From: an uncultured Lachnospiraceae bacterium
GTDB lineage: Bacteria > Bacillota > Clostridia > Lachnospirales > Lachnospiraceae
NCBI GenBank assembly: GCA_947173495.1
Contig: CAMWFQ010000002.1
Location: 186,001-250,000 of the forward strand
Direction: 5' to 3'
Length of the DNA stretch: 64,000 nt
The position numbers were made by a program, and so were the translations under genes. Below are positions 53,422 to 62,427 of the stretch, piece after piece. Numbering within the stretch: position 1 is the stretch's first letter; each line of letters starts with the position of its first letter. Below the pieces are notes generated by a model. That model saw only the letters and a program-made list of their open reading frames with translations, had not been told where the DNA came from and did not search any database.

Positions 53422-56400
53422 TTATTCTGTAAACTCATTCGCTTTACGATTCAAGATCTGCCCCAGTGTCTGATATAACTTCTCCACATCTACCGGTTTG
53501 GACAAATGTCCGTTCATTCCACACTCTACCGATTTCTTCAGATCATCATCAAACGCATTGGCCGACATGGCCACAATGGGAATGGTATGGCAGTCCTCCC
53601 GCTCCATACTCCGGATCGCCCGCGTTGCCGCCAGACCATCCATCACCGGCATCATGATATCCATCAGAATCACATCATACGTTCCGGGCGGCCTGCTCTT
53701 TACCCGTTCCACGGCTTCGGCTCCATTATATACACAGTCCACTTCAAAGCCCCGCTCTTCCAGAAGGCACTGCGCAATCTCCGAATTCAGTTCGTTATCC
53801 TCCACAACAAGCACACGGCACCCTTCAAATGAAACCTCTTCCACTGAGACTTCCGTCTCTGTGTCTTCCCCGAGATTGATTGCAATCAGGAAACGGAACG
53901 TACTGCCTTCTCCCGGCTTGCTTTCGATCTGGATATTACTTCCCATTAGCTGCACCAGACGGCTGCTGATTGACAGCCCCAGTCCCGTCCCCTGCTGCTT
54001 CGACGGATTCGAAGATGCCTGCTCAAAAGAGCGGAACACTCTTTCCTGGTCTTCTTCCGCAATTCCGATCCCCGTATCGGATACGGCAAAGCAAACCCTT
54101 GCCTGCTCATTGTCTCCTTCAAGCTCTTCTATTGAGAGGATAACCTTTCCCCTTACAGGCGTAAATTTCACTGCATTTCCAAGCAGATTAATCAGCACCT
54201 GGCTTATCCGCATCCGGTCCGCCAGAAACCACTTATGGTTGATCCGGATGTCCCTGATGAAATCAATCTGTTTGGTCTCCGCCTGCGGCGCAATCAGCTC
54301 TCCAATGGTATCCAGCATTTCGTACATATTGAAATTGCAGGGCTCCAGCTTCATCTTTCCGCTTTCAATTTTGGACATATCCAGAATATCATTAATCAAT
54401 CCCAGCAGATATTGGGAAGAGGACTGTATTTTTTGCAGGCAGTCCACGACCCGCTCCCTGCTCTGATCCTGCTGCAGGGCAATCGCCGTCATACCGATGA
54501 TGCCGTTCATCGGTGTGCGGATCTCATGGCTCATACGGGATAAAAACTCAGATTTCGCCTTGCTTGCAATATCGGACTGCTGTTGGTTTATCTGGCTTTC
54601 CACTACCCGGCCAAGCTCTGCAAGCTCCTGATATTTCTCCAGGTCCTCCAACAGTTCCGGCAAAATGCCAAGAATACAGATATTTCCCATATAGTTCCCG
54701 CTGTCATACATGGGCAGGACGACGCCGCAGTCTCCTCTCTCTATGGACAAAAAGCGCCGGATGATGTCTCTGCCGCCCTCTTTTGCTGAGACATAGCGAA
54801 CCTCCTTCCGACCCAGCCACCGGTAGAACTCTTCTTTTTCCTCTTCCTTATATTTCCTCACGGTTTCTGCAGAAGTACTCCCGTCCCTGTGCCACTGGCA
54901 GCTTAAATAGTTTGAATTAAAATCCGGGCGCAGCAAAGATATCAGTACGCCTTCCGCCCGGTAAAACCTGCCTATCTTACGGCACATAAGCATCATCTGG
55001 GCAGCGAATTCATCCCCCTTGCTAAACAGGTTTAACGCAACGGACACCAGCCCGATCTCCGCTCCGTAACCTGCGGAGTGGATATCCCTGCCATGCAGCG
55101 CGGGCAGCGTTTCCCGCTTATCCTCCGGAATATCCCGGTAGAAATTATCGATCCCCTTATCATCAGAAAATGCAATCCTGCGCGCCAGCCTGGCCCTGCA
55201 GATTAACTCTTCTGTATCCAGTCCTGCCTCTGCGCAGGCAAAACCTGCATAAGTGTCTATGCCAAAGAGCTCCGAATCAAAACATGCCGTAATCGTTGCA
55301 GACAGTTCCCTCACCAGACGTCCGGCCTCCTCTTTTGTATAACCGCCCAGCCAGAGGACAAATTCATCCGCATTTAAGCGGAATGCCAGAGGCTGTAAGC
55401 GTGTTTCACCGCCGGATTTCTCACAGCAGCCTTTTATCAGGCTTCCAATCTCCTCCAATATCATATCTGAAAAGACGATACCGCATTTCGTGCCGGACTC
55501 CTTCAGCCCATCAAAAAACAGGTTTGCCATAACGCCTTCCGGTGAGATGCTCCGCCATTCCCTTACATACTTCATTCCGGCACTGAAAATATAGAGTCCC
55601 GTCACACTGTCCGTTTCGTTTTCACGAAGCTGTCTGGCTTCTTTTTCTTTCTGCTCCTGAATATTCCGGATGCTCCCCACCAGCTTCCGCTTTCTGCCGT
55701 CTGTATCATAAACTGTGTTTCCCGTAAGCGCAACCCACCTGAAATCCGTGTCCTCCGGCCACTTTAACCGGAACTCTGCATACACCCTGTCGTCCTGGCC
55801 ACACATAGCGGCTACGGCGCCTGACCGGTCCGCTTCATAAATAGAATCAGGGTTGATAAAGCCGCCCCCGTAATCCCTGCACTGCCACTGGCCGCTCATC
55901 GTTTTGTGATTCACAATATCCAGCACACGGCTTTCCAGATCATAGGCAAAAAAGATATCATTGGAAGACTCCAGAGCAACCCGGTACCGTTCTTTTTCTT
56001 CCAGTAAAATATTTTCCGCTTCTTTCTGTCTGTTTGTCAGATCCCTGACCACATCATACAGAGCATCTATTTCAAATATATTGGAATGCCTGTAATCTGA
56101 AAGACCTGCCCTTCCTCTGCTGATGCACTCCATTAACTGCCCTACCGGCTTCGTCAGGTATCTCACCAGAAAATAAATGCCAAGCACGCCGAATCCCAGA
56201 CCGCAAAGAACCGCCGCAACCACCCAGAGATAAAGACGGCGGCTCATCCCGAACAAGTCGTCTTCCGTATCCAGTCCCAAAAGCGCCCATTCCGTATGCT
56301 CATAGGGCACATTGTTACTGTACAGCTTCAGCGGACAGACCACCGCATAAATTCCCTGTCCGTTCTGCTTCACGGAAACCACTTCTGACAGACTGCTGTA

Positions 56401-57363
56401 TGCCGTTTCTTTCAGGGAAAACGTATCTCCGGCAGAATGTACCGTATTCGAGAGAAGTCCCTCGCCAAGCAGCGGCCTGTAGCTGTTATCCGTCTCCTTC
56501 ACAGCCAGCATATAGCCCGACTGGCTGGCGGCATTTAATTCTTTGGCCGGCAGATAGCTGCGCAGAACCTTTGAAGAAATCTCCACTCCCAGCACTCCGT
56601 AAACGGTTCCTTCATACCGGAGCGGCAGAGAGTATGTAATCATTTCATAAGAACCGGCCGCTCCCTTTTCCAGAGAAAACGGCAGCGACCAATACCCCAG
56701 ATCCTTTGTGGCTGCATCCGCATATTCTCTTCCTGCCCTCCACGGTTCATAGAACGAATATTCGGTGCTGTCCTTCCCTTCCCCTGCCATATGGAATCTG
56801 GTCGTCCAGTTGGTATCAAGCGGTATGTCAAACTGTCTTGAAAGATTCTTACTTCCGCGTTCCAAAAGCAGATCGGAATAATTGGCAGGACTTTTAGCCG
56901 GGTCGGAATCCCGGACAAAAAAGCCCTCATATTCACATGCCTCCTCCGGCTCTTCCCCGGTAAACATAAAGAAAATCCCTGTAGTGGAGCTGTTTTGAAG
57001 CACGGCAAGACAATCCGGAAAAACCTGTTCCATAAACCTGTTTTTTTGCTCTCCCGAAGCCAGAAGTTCCTGAAGCTCTATGTCCTGCCTGTCCAAAAAC
57101 TGCTGCAGTGCCTCTGTCATGGCAAATTCCTGCTCATAAATGGAGGCCCAGCGCTGGTTCATATCGTTTTGCAGGATGACTTTTCTGTTCTCCACTAACC
57201 GGCTCATCATGCTTCCCGAATATTCCTGCAGAGTCCCGGCAATTTGCTTTACCACCAAAGTACCGATGGTAATCATGCTCTGTATCAGCATAATGACAAT
57301 TAAAGGAATCAGAAACATCCTGAATATGGTTGTTTTTTTCCTTCTTTGACGTTTGCTTTCCAT
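53422..57363 (-). CDS. Hybrid sensor histidine kinase with PAS, degenerate GGDEF, GAF-like and receiver domains
   Basis: A 1313-residue membrane sensor. TM1 about 15-40, a ~330-residue extracytoplasmic Cache-like region, TM2 about 376-398, PAS about 460-590, a GGDEF-like domain (DSVTGLYIFSAGMKYVREWR; signature replaced by LNADEF, so probably no cyclase), a GAF-like stretch, then HisKA with His946 in SRMSHEIRTPMNGIIGM, ATPase (LINLLGNAVKFTPVRGK, GTGLGLSISSRLVQLMG) and a receiver with Asp1235 (VILMDIMMPVMDG). It starts 2 nt after the stop of the binding-lipoprotein gene, so both are coexpressed. Confidence 0.93.
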   Translation of the reverse strand: MESKRQRRKKTTIFRMFLIPLIVIMLIQSMITIGTLVVKQIAGTLQEYSGSMMSRLVENRKVILQNDMNQRWASIYEQEFAMTEALQQFLDRQDIELQELLASGEQKNRFMEQVFPDCLAVLQNSSTTGIFFMFTGEEPEEACEYEGFFVRDSDPAKSPANYSDLLLERGSKNLSRQFDIPLDTNWTTRFHMAGEGKDSTEYSFYEPWRAGREYADAATKDLGYWSLPFSLEKGAAGSYEMITYSLPLRYEGTVYGVLGVEISSKVLRSYLPAKELNAASQSGYMLAVKETDNSYRPLLGEGLLSNTVHSAGDTFSLKETAYSSLSEVVSVKQNGQGIYAVVCPLKLYSNNVPYEHTEWALLGLDTEDDLFGMSRRLYLWVVAAVLCGLGFGVLGIYFLVRYLTKPVGQLMECISRGRAGLSDYRHSNIFEIDALYDVVRDLTNRQKEAENILLEEKERYRVALESSNDIFFAYDLESRVLDIVNHKTMSGQWQCRDYGGGFINPDSIYEADRSGAVAAMCGQDDRVYAEFRLKWPEDTDFRWVALTGNTVYDTDGRKRKLVGSIRNIQEQKEKEARQLRENETDSVTGLYIFSAGMKYVREWRSISPEGVMANLFFDGLKESGTKCGIVFSDMILEEIGSLIKGCCEKSGGETRLQPLAFRLNADEFVLWLGGYTKEEAGRLVRELSATITACFDSELFGIDTYAGFACAEAGLDTEELICRARLARRIAFSDDKGIDNFYRDIPEDKRETLPALHGRDIHSAGYGAEIGLVSVALNLFSKGDEFAAQMMLMCRKIGRFYRAEGVLISLLRPDFNSNYLSCQWHRDGSTSAETVRKYKEEEKEEFYRWLGRKEVRYVSAKEGGRDIIRRFLSIERGDCGVVLPMYDSGNYMGNICILGILPELLEDLEKYQELAELGRVVESQINQQQSDIASKAKSEFLSRMSHEIRTPMNGIIGMTAIALQQDQSRERVVDCLQKIQSSSQYLLGLINDILDMSKIESGKMKLEPCNFNMYEMLDTIGELIAPQAETKQIDFIRDIRINHKWFLADRMRISQVLINLLGNAVKFTPVRGKVILSIEELEGDNEQARVCFAVSDTGIGIAEEDQERVFRSFEQASSNPSKQQGTGLGLSISSRLVQLMGSNIQIESKPGEGSTFRFLIAINLGEDTETEVSVEEVSFEGCRVLVVEDNELNSEIAQCLLEERGFEVDCVYNGAEAVERVKSRPPGTYDVILMDIMMPVMDGLAATRAIRSMEREDCHTIPIVAMSANAFDDDLKKSVECGMNGHLSKPVDVEKLYQTLGQILNRKANEFTE

Positions 57364-57365
57364 AG

Positions 57366-58826
57366 TTATCCCTGCTCACCGACCGCCGCGTTTAATGCGT
57401 CGCAAAACGCCGCATACCAGTTTTCAAAAGCTTCCTCCGACACAAAGGGCGCGGAAACTTCCTCCGGATCCTGCCCTTCTTCTATCCCCTTTTCTACGAT
57501 TTCCCTGTCCTGTACGGCCTTGTCCGCAAGATGGTACTCAAGTACCTTTCTGGCAGCAGAACCGTTCCGGAAGCTCTTATTGGTGTACAGGGACGTCTGC
57601 TCCATTTCCCCAAATACTGAGGTCAGGCAGTCATATGTCTTCGGCGCTACCTCAAGCTGCTTTTCCGCAATCACCTGATCCAGTTTTTCTATGCTGTTTG
57701 CCTCCTTTAAAACCGGAAGATAGCCGGACACACTTCCAAACTGCAGATTTTTGTCCGCCTGCGTAAACCATTTTAAAAACTCCACAGCTGCGTATTCCCG
57801 CTTCTCATCCGACTTACTGACCACCATACCGGCTCCCTGCTGTACTGCGCAGCGCTGTCCGCCCTCAAATACCGGCGCCTCCAGTATGATATAGTCGATA
57901 TCGTAAGTGCCGTCGTCCTGTTCCACCTGATCCGGGAAGTACATGGCGGAAGTGGTGGATCCCGTATAAGCAAGAAGATCCCCTGTTTTGACATCATCAG
58001 AGCGAAACGAGCCGTAAGCCCCGAAATATCCCTTCACCATCGGCACATAGTAGTTTTCCCACAGCCGGCGCAGTTCTTCTTTGGGGACATTTAAGGTCAT
58101 TTTTCCGTTCTCTACCTGAAAAATCTCCACGCCCAGCTGCTGCATACCGATAATAAAATAATTTGCCATTGCATCTCTGCCGTAAAACGCCTGTCCATCC
58201 CCCGGAACATCAGGGGTTTGGGCATCCGTCCATTCATAGTAAGCCTTCGACACGGCGGCAACGCCCTCTATGGTTGCCAGATCCTCCAACGACGCCCCTG
58301 TTTCTTCTGCAAAAGGCTCCCAGTCCGTTTTGTTAATCATCATAATCTCCGTGGATTTTGCCACCGGAAAAATCCGAAGCGTACCATCGTCCGCTATACG
58401 GCCTTCCTCTATGTAGGAATCCACATACTGTTCCAGTTCTTCCTCACTGAAGTACTCTGACAGATTTGCAAGCGCGCCTGACTGTTCGATTTCGTAAGCG
58501 GTATCCGCATAGGAAGAAAAGATATCCGGCATGGAATCCGCCCCTACATCGCCGTTAATGGAAGCCCTTACGGCAGTTTCCAGATCGGAAACTGAGCCCT
58601 GGCTGAAGCTCTCCACATAAATCCCCATTTCTCTGCCCGCGGTATCGTTAAATTCTTCTACCAGCGCATCAAACGCCGACTGCTGGGAACCGTTATAATA
58701 GTGCCACACTGTCAATGTCACCGGATTTTTGGGATCTAACGGACTGCGGCCGCCGCATCCTGCCAGAACAAACGTCAATACAGTTAATATGCATATGCTT
58801 CTTATTCTTTTACCTGAAGACTTCAT
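57366..58826 (-). CDS. Solute-binding lipoprotein paired with the hybrid kinase
   Basis: A 486-residue family 1 binding protein with lipobox VLAGC. Domain motifs: VTLTVWHYYNGSQQSAFDAL, SMPDIFSSYADTAYEIEQSG, AKSTEIMMINKTDWEPFAEE, VEFLKWFTQADKNLQFGSVS. The ATG at 58826 with GGGAGGGAAAGG upstream is used over 58886. No permease or ATPase gene follows; the next gene is the hybrid kinase, with a 2-nt gap. It probably delivers a ligand to that sensor rather than to a transporter. Confidence 0.92.
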   Translation of the reverse strand: MKSSGKRIRSICILTVLTFVLAGCGGRSPLDPKNPVTLTVWHYYNGSQQSAFDALVEEFNDTAGREMGIYVESFSQGSVSDLETAVRASINGDVGADSMPDIFSSYADTAYEIEQSGALANLSEYFSEEELEQYVDSYIEEGRIADDGTLRIFPVAKSTEIMMINKTDWEPFAEETGASLEDLATIEGVAAVSKAYYEWTDAQTPDVPGDGQAFYGRDAMANYFIIGMQQLGVEIFQVENGKMTLNVPKEELRRLWENYYVPMVKGYFGAYGSFRSDDVKTGDLLAYTGSTTSAMYFPDQVEQDDGTYDIDYIILEAPVFEGGQRCAVQQGAGMVVSKSDEKREYAAVEFLKWFTQADKNLQFGSVSGYLPVLKEANSIEKLDQVIAEKQLEVAPKTYDCLTSVFGEMEQTSLYTNKSFRNGSAARKVLEYHLADKAVQDREIVEKGIEEGQDPEEVSAPFVSEEAFENWYAAFCDALNAAVGEQG

Positions 58827-58857
58827 TTCCTTTCCCTCCCTGATTTTGGTATATACA

Positions 58858-58886
58858 ACTGTAACATACCGTTTTCCGCGTGTCAA
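58858..58886 (-). promoter_or_regulatory. Sigma-A promoter of the lipoprotein/kinase operon
   Basis: On the minus strand TTGACA (58881-58886) and TACAGT (58858-58863), 17-bp spacer, 31 nt before the start codon. The upstream in-frame start at 58886 would read through it. Confidence 0.8.
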
Positions 58887-58930
58887 TGAAGCATGGGCGG
58901 ACTAAGAAAGCGTATATTCTGTCAAAAGTA

Positions 58931-59004
58931 AATCCGGCTCCTCGCCGAAGGCGAACTCTAATAGCCGGATTCAGTAACTGTGAAGCCGAAGGCTGAATCG
59001 TTAC
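58931..59004. repeat. Two GCCGAAGGC-capped hairpins (terminator region of the kinase-like gene)
   Basis: AATCCGGCT (58931-58939) pairs with AGCCGGATT (58963-58971) around CGCC-GAA-GGCG. A second stem, GTAAC..AGCC-GAA-GGCT..GTTAC, follows and includes AACGATTCAGC (complement) and the stop codon of the gene at 59001. A short T-rich stretch follows on the minus strand. Confidence 0.65.
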
Positions 59005-59897
59005 AGCCTTTCTTTTATTTTAAGATACAGCTCCTCCACCCCCTGCAATTCAGAAATATTCCCCACGTGCTGCTTTACTATATCGCCGCCAAAGGGATGA
59101 AGCAGAAGTCCATCCAGACACAGCCGCGCCAGCTTCTCTCTGCGGTAATCTCCAAAATATCCTCTTAAAAGCGTCCTGTCAAAATCAAATAACTCCGCTG
59201 CAATAAGGGCCTCCTCATATACCTTCGGTGCAAGAAGGGCATCCGCGAAATCAATGATATACAGTTTCCCGTCCTTTCCCAGAATCAGATTGTCTCCATT
59301 GATATCCCCATGAACAAACACAGACTCCCCCCAGTCATAGTCCCTTACATATGTCATCCGTTCCTGTTTAAACGGATCCGGAAAGGGATCCCAGCATCCG
59401 TTCCGGTTGGAATCCCTGATCACATCAATCTGATTGAACCGCTTACACGGCACGTTCATCCTGTCCGTGATACGCCGCAGCTCTTCTGCGAGATATTTTT
59501 TCTCTTTCTCCGGCATGCCTCTGACCGCATCCGAAAACTGCACGCCTTCAATGTATTCCATGACAAGATATCCAAACTCGTATCTGTCCCGGATCACCCC
59601 CTGCGCCGTCACTTCCGGGCAGTTTACGCCCACTGAATCCGCAAATTTCATGGCAAAAATCTCTGTGTGCATATCCTTCTTCCCATCAAATCCGCTCTCG
59701 GCCGGCGAAAAAATCTTCAACACATACCTTCCGGTCCTGAAGACCGCATTGGTTCCGGGCGTCAGATTCCCGATGGGCGAAGGAGGCAGTTTTTCCGTTC
59801 TCAAAATCTGCTCTGCGAGCGGGCCGAATGCCGATATGGACTGGAAGACCCTTCCCCAGTCCTTCCAGCTATTTATGGTCTCCGAAAATAAATTCAT
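59001..59897 (-). CDS. Phosphotransferase-fold small-molecule kinase (APH-like)
   Basis: A 298-residue protein of the aminoglycoside-phosphotransferase/choline-kinase fold. The nucleotide region has FRTGRYVLKIFSPAESG (lysine) and LVMEYIEGVQFSDAV; the catalytic loop is VHGDINGDNLILGKDGKLYI, followed by IIDFADALLAPKVYE (metal Asp). The ATG at 59897 with GGAGGAGTT upstream is chosen. The family covers drug and metabolite kinases; no substrate is evident. Resistance should not be assumed. Confidence 0.85.
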   Translation of the reverse strand: MNLFSETINSWKDWGRVFQSISAFGPLAEQILRTEKLPPSPIGNLTPGTNAVFRTGRYVLKIFSPAESGFDGKKDMHTEIFAMKFADSVGVNCPEVTAQGVIRDRYEFGYLVMEYIEGVQFSDAVRGMPEKEKKYLAEELRRITDRMNVPCKRFNQIDVIRDSNRNGCWDPFPDPFKQERMTYVRDYDWGESVFVHGDINGDNLILGKDGKLYIIDFADALLAPKVYEEALIAAELFDFDRTLLRGYFGDYRREKLARLCLDGLLLHPFGGDIVKQHVGNISELQGVEELYLKIKERL

Positions 59898-59958
59898 AAC
59901 TCCTCCGGCTTTTTTACAATGGCGGTTCAGATAATGGATTATGAATTCCATTGAGGTC

Positions 59959-62325
59959 TCATAACGGCCGCCGCCTTACTCTGCGCCTCACCATATAACG
60001 TACCAGAAGGAATGTAATCCCTGCTGCCAGCAGGATGGCTGCAACCATCATCAGATTTATCAGATTCCTGCCGCCGGACATCTCCTCCGGTCCCTCTGTC
60101 CTCTTTACTCTCTCCTGCTCCCGGTCAGTGTAGGCGATTGCATAAAATGAAAATCTGTCGGTAGAAAACGAAATCGTATCCGGGCTGCTGTCCTCGTCCG
60201 CAAGCTCTGTATATTCCATCTCTCCGTTCTCACCAATATGCGATCTTAAAATGTAAAAGTCCCGTCTGGCTGCTTTCAAATGTCCGGGAACGTTTATCAT
60301 CACCTGAAGCTTTCTGGGAAGCTCGGAAATCGCCTGGGTATCGTTTTCCCCTGACTTCGTGAGCGACATTTCAAAATACTGCACAATCTCCCTTTCGGGA
60401 ACGCTGTTTTCTTCAAACATCCTTACGACCAGCTCCGGCACCTCTCCGCCGGCATCCCTGATCCGGAGGGCCACATCTATGGGCGCGTCCCCTTTCAGCA
60501 TCTCCATCTTTTCCTTTCTGGTCAGGATTCCTCCAATCACCTTCTCAAAATTCACGGTACCGGAAGCTTCATCAAATCCATGAACGGAGCTTTTCTGCCC
60601 GTTGTCTCCAAAGTCATTCTGAACCGTCAGCTGTAAGTCGCCGGTTGCAAGGGCTCCCAGCATCAACGCCCTCTCGTCGCCGGCGTCAATAAGCCGCTCC
60701 GCTTCTTCCGGAGAAATGTTCAGATATTGAAGCGTGCCAGTCAGATTACTCACTTCCGCTTTCTCCTGCCCGGCAGCAGCATCTTCTTCCTCCTCTTTCG
60801 CCTTCCCGGTTTTGTCTGTGGTATTCTTTTCTGTCCTGTCCGTCTTATCCTTCTCCGCTTTGCCCGTCTTATCTTTTTCGGATGGCTGAGCGCTGCTTCC
60901 CCTGCCGGGCGCCGCCGTAAAATCCACGGAAATATTGTGGTTCCCCTTTACATCGGTAAAGCTGTAGGAGGCCACTGCTCCCACCGGCTTTCCATCCACA
61001 TACACTGCCCTGACGGCATAACCGCTTTTGGGTTTGATGGTATACGTGATCTCCCCGCCTTCCGCAACGGTACTTTTACCTTCCGGCGTAATCGTCCCGT
61101 TTGGAGAGGATACTGCCGCCTGAATGGTGTGGGTTTTTCTCTCAAAATTGGCCACGAGATACCTGTCCCCTGAAAGATTGTTCACGGAATATTCCTGATT
61201 TTTACTCACGCTGCTGCCATTCTCTGTCCATCCGGTAAACCGATAGCCGCTTGCCGGAATCGCTATTATTTTTACATTGCTCCCTTTCGCATAGGGGCCC
61301 TGCCCGGATACTGCTCCCGCCTCAGCCGGAAGGGCCGCAAGTGTAAGCGTACATGCCGGCCTGCTCTGTGAAAACGTCGCGACAAAGTCCCGGGAGGCTG
61401 TAATATTGCTCAGCTGTATCCGGCTGTCCCGGCTTACGATTTTCCCGTTTTCCATCCAGCCGTCAAACTGATATCCGTCCTTCGCCACCGCTTCCAGCGT
61501 CAGGCTTCCCCCGTACTCCACGGTTTTGCTTTCAGTTGCCGCACCGACGCTGCTGCTGTTCACAGTCACATTAATGCGGAATGTAGAACGCCTGAAATTC
61601 GCCACATATGTCCTGTCGCTGCGAATCCCGTCCACAACATACCGGGAGTCCCGGGAAACCACAGTACCGTTCAGGGACCAGCTTTCAAACGTAAATCCCT
61701 CATTGGAAGAGGCGGAGAGCACCGCATAGCCTCCCTCCTCCACTTTCCCTCCTCCGGATACCGTACCGCCGTTATCCGGGGATGCTTTCACCCGCACCGA
61801 ATATTCCGTGCGCCGCAGAGAGACCAGCGCAGTTGCGCTGAAACTGCTGTCCTGTGTTGACACGGCTTTCACTGTCAGGGATGAGGCCGTCTCGTCCGCG
61901 CCCACATTCAGAACGCCCTTGCTGTCAATAAAAGTGTTCTGACTTTTCTGACCCGAAACGCTCCATGTAACTTCGCTGCTGTAATCGTTTTCCCCTGTTA
62001 CTGCAGCTGTAAATGCACAGGTTGAACCCGGGGACACAACAGCCGTTCCGGGGGAAATGCTGACAGACTTTATCACCGGTACGTCCGGCGTCGGCTCGGG
62101 TGTCGGTTCCGGCTCTGAAGTGGGGTCCGGCTCCGGATTTGACGTGGAGTCCGGCTCTGACGACGGATCCGGCGTTCCCTCTGCCTCACTCCCGTTTTCA
62201 GTCAAAGGCAGCGCCGGATCCGCCGCCGCAGCACGACACAGAAGAATATCGGAAAAAAGAACACAAAAAAGAACACACAGAAGCAACAGGCATATTCCCA
62301 GACGACAGACAACCTTCTTTCTCAT
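59959..62325 (-). CDS. Cell-surface protein with Ig-like and InlB B-type repeats
   Basis: A 788-residue exported protein. Signal segment RLGICLLLLCVLFCVLFSDI; Pro/Glu/Ser/Thr stalk at about 40-80; a Big_2-like domain (about 85-170); four to five ~70-residue divergent InlB B-repeats with the recurring phrase GFTFESWSLNG, YQFDGWMENG, YRFTGWTENG and a closing ANF or ATF; a Lys/Asp/Glu-rich linker (about 475-515); a C-terminal domain; and one membrane segment near the end (LMMVAAILLAAGITFLLV) with a basic tail. No LPXTG motif was seen. Probably an adhesin or wall-interacting protein. Confidence 0.88.
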   Translation of the reverse strand: MRKKVVCRLGICLLLLCVLFCVLFSDILLCRAAAADPALPLTENGSEAEGTPDPSSEPDSTSNPEPDPTSEPEPTPEPTPDVPVIKSVSISPGTAVVSPGSTCAFTAAVTGENDYSSEVTWSVSGQKSQNTFIDSKGVLNVGADETASSLTVKAVSTQDSSFSATALVSLRRTEYSVRVKASPDNGGTVSGGGKVEEGGYAVLSASSNEGFTFESWSLNGTVVSRDSRYVVDGIRSDRTYVANFRRSTFRINVTVNSSSVGAATESKTVEYGGSLTLEAVAKDGYQFDGWMENGKIVSRDSRIQLSNITASRDFVATFSQSRPACTLTLAALPAEAGAVSGQGPYAKGSNVKIIAIPASGYRFTGWTENGSSVSKNQEYSVNNLSGDRYLVANFERKTHTIQAAVSSPNGTITPEGKSTVAEGGEITYTIKPKSGYAVRAVYVDGKPVGAVASYSFTDVKGNHNISVDFTAAPGRGSSAQPSEKDKTGKAEKDKTDRTEKNTTDKTGKAKEEEEDAAAGQEKAEVSNLTGTLQYLNISPEEAERLIDAGDERALMLGALATGDLQLTVQNDFGDNGQKSSVHGFDEASGTVNFEKVIGGILTRKEKMEMLKGDAPIDVALRIRDAGGEVPELVVRMFEENSVPEREIVQYFEMSLTKSGENDTQAISELPRKLQVMINVPGHLKAARRDFYILRSHIGENGEMEYTELADEDSSPDTISFSTDRFSFYAIAYTDREQERVKRTEGPEEMSGGRNLINLMMVAAILLAAGITFLLVRYMVRRRVRRRPL

Positions 62326-62354
62326 TTGGCACCTCGTTTAAACTTTTCTTTTTC

Positions 62355-62383
62355 TTGCTATTATAACAAATCATGCATACAAT
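62355..62383 (+). promoter_or_regulatory. Promoter of asnA
   Basis: TTGCTA (62355-62360) and TACAAT (62378-62383), 17-bp spacer. A minus-strand TATAAT for the surface-protein gene overlaps this region, so the two promoters are divergent and intertwined. Confidence 0.6.
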
Positions 62384-62427
62384 AGAAATATCGGTAGAAA
62401 AGACTTTTTCAGAAAGGACCTGAATAT

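Noticed and set aside
59001..59897. Aminoglycoside resistance gene
   Set aside because: The fold and catalytic loop fit many metabolite kinases; nothing in sequence or context points to a drug substrate.
59959..62325. CRISPR-like or DNA-level tandem repeats in the surface protein gene
   Set aside because: Repetition is at protein level with divergent codons; there are no regular identical DNA repeats and spacers.
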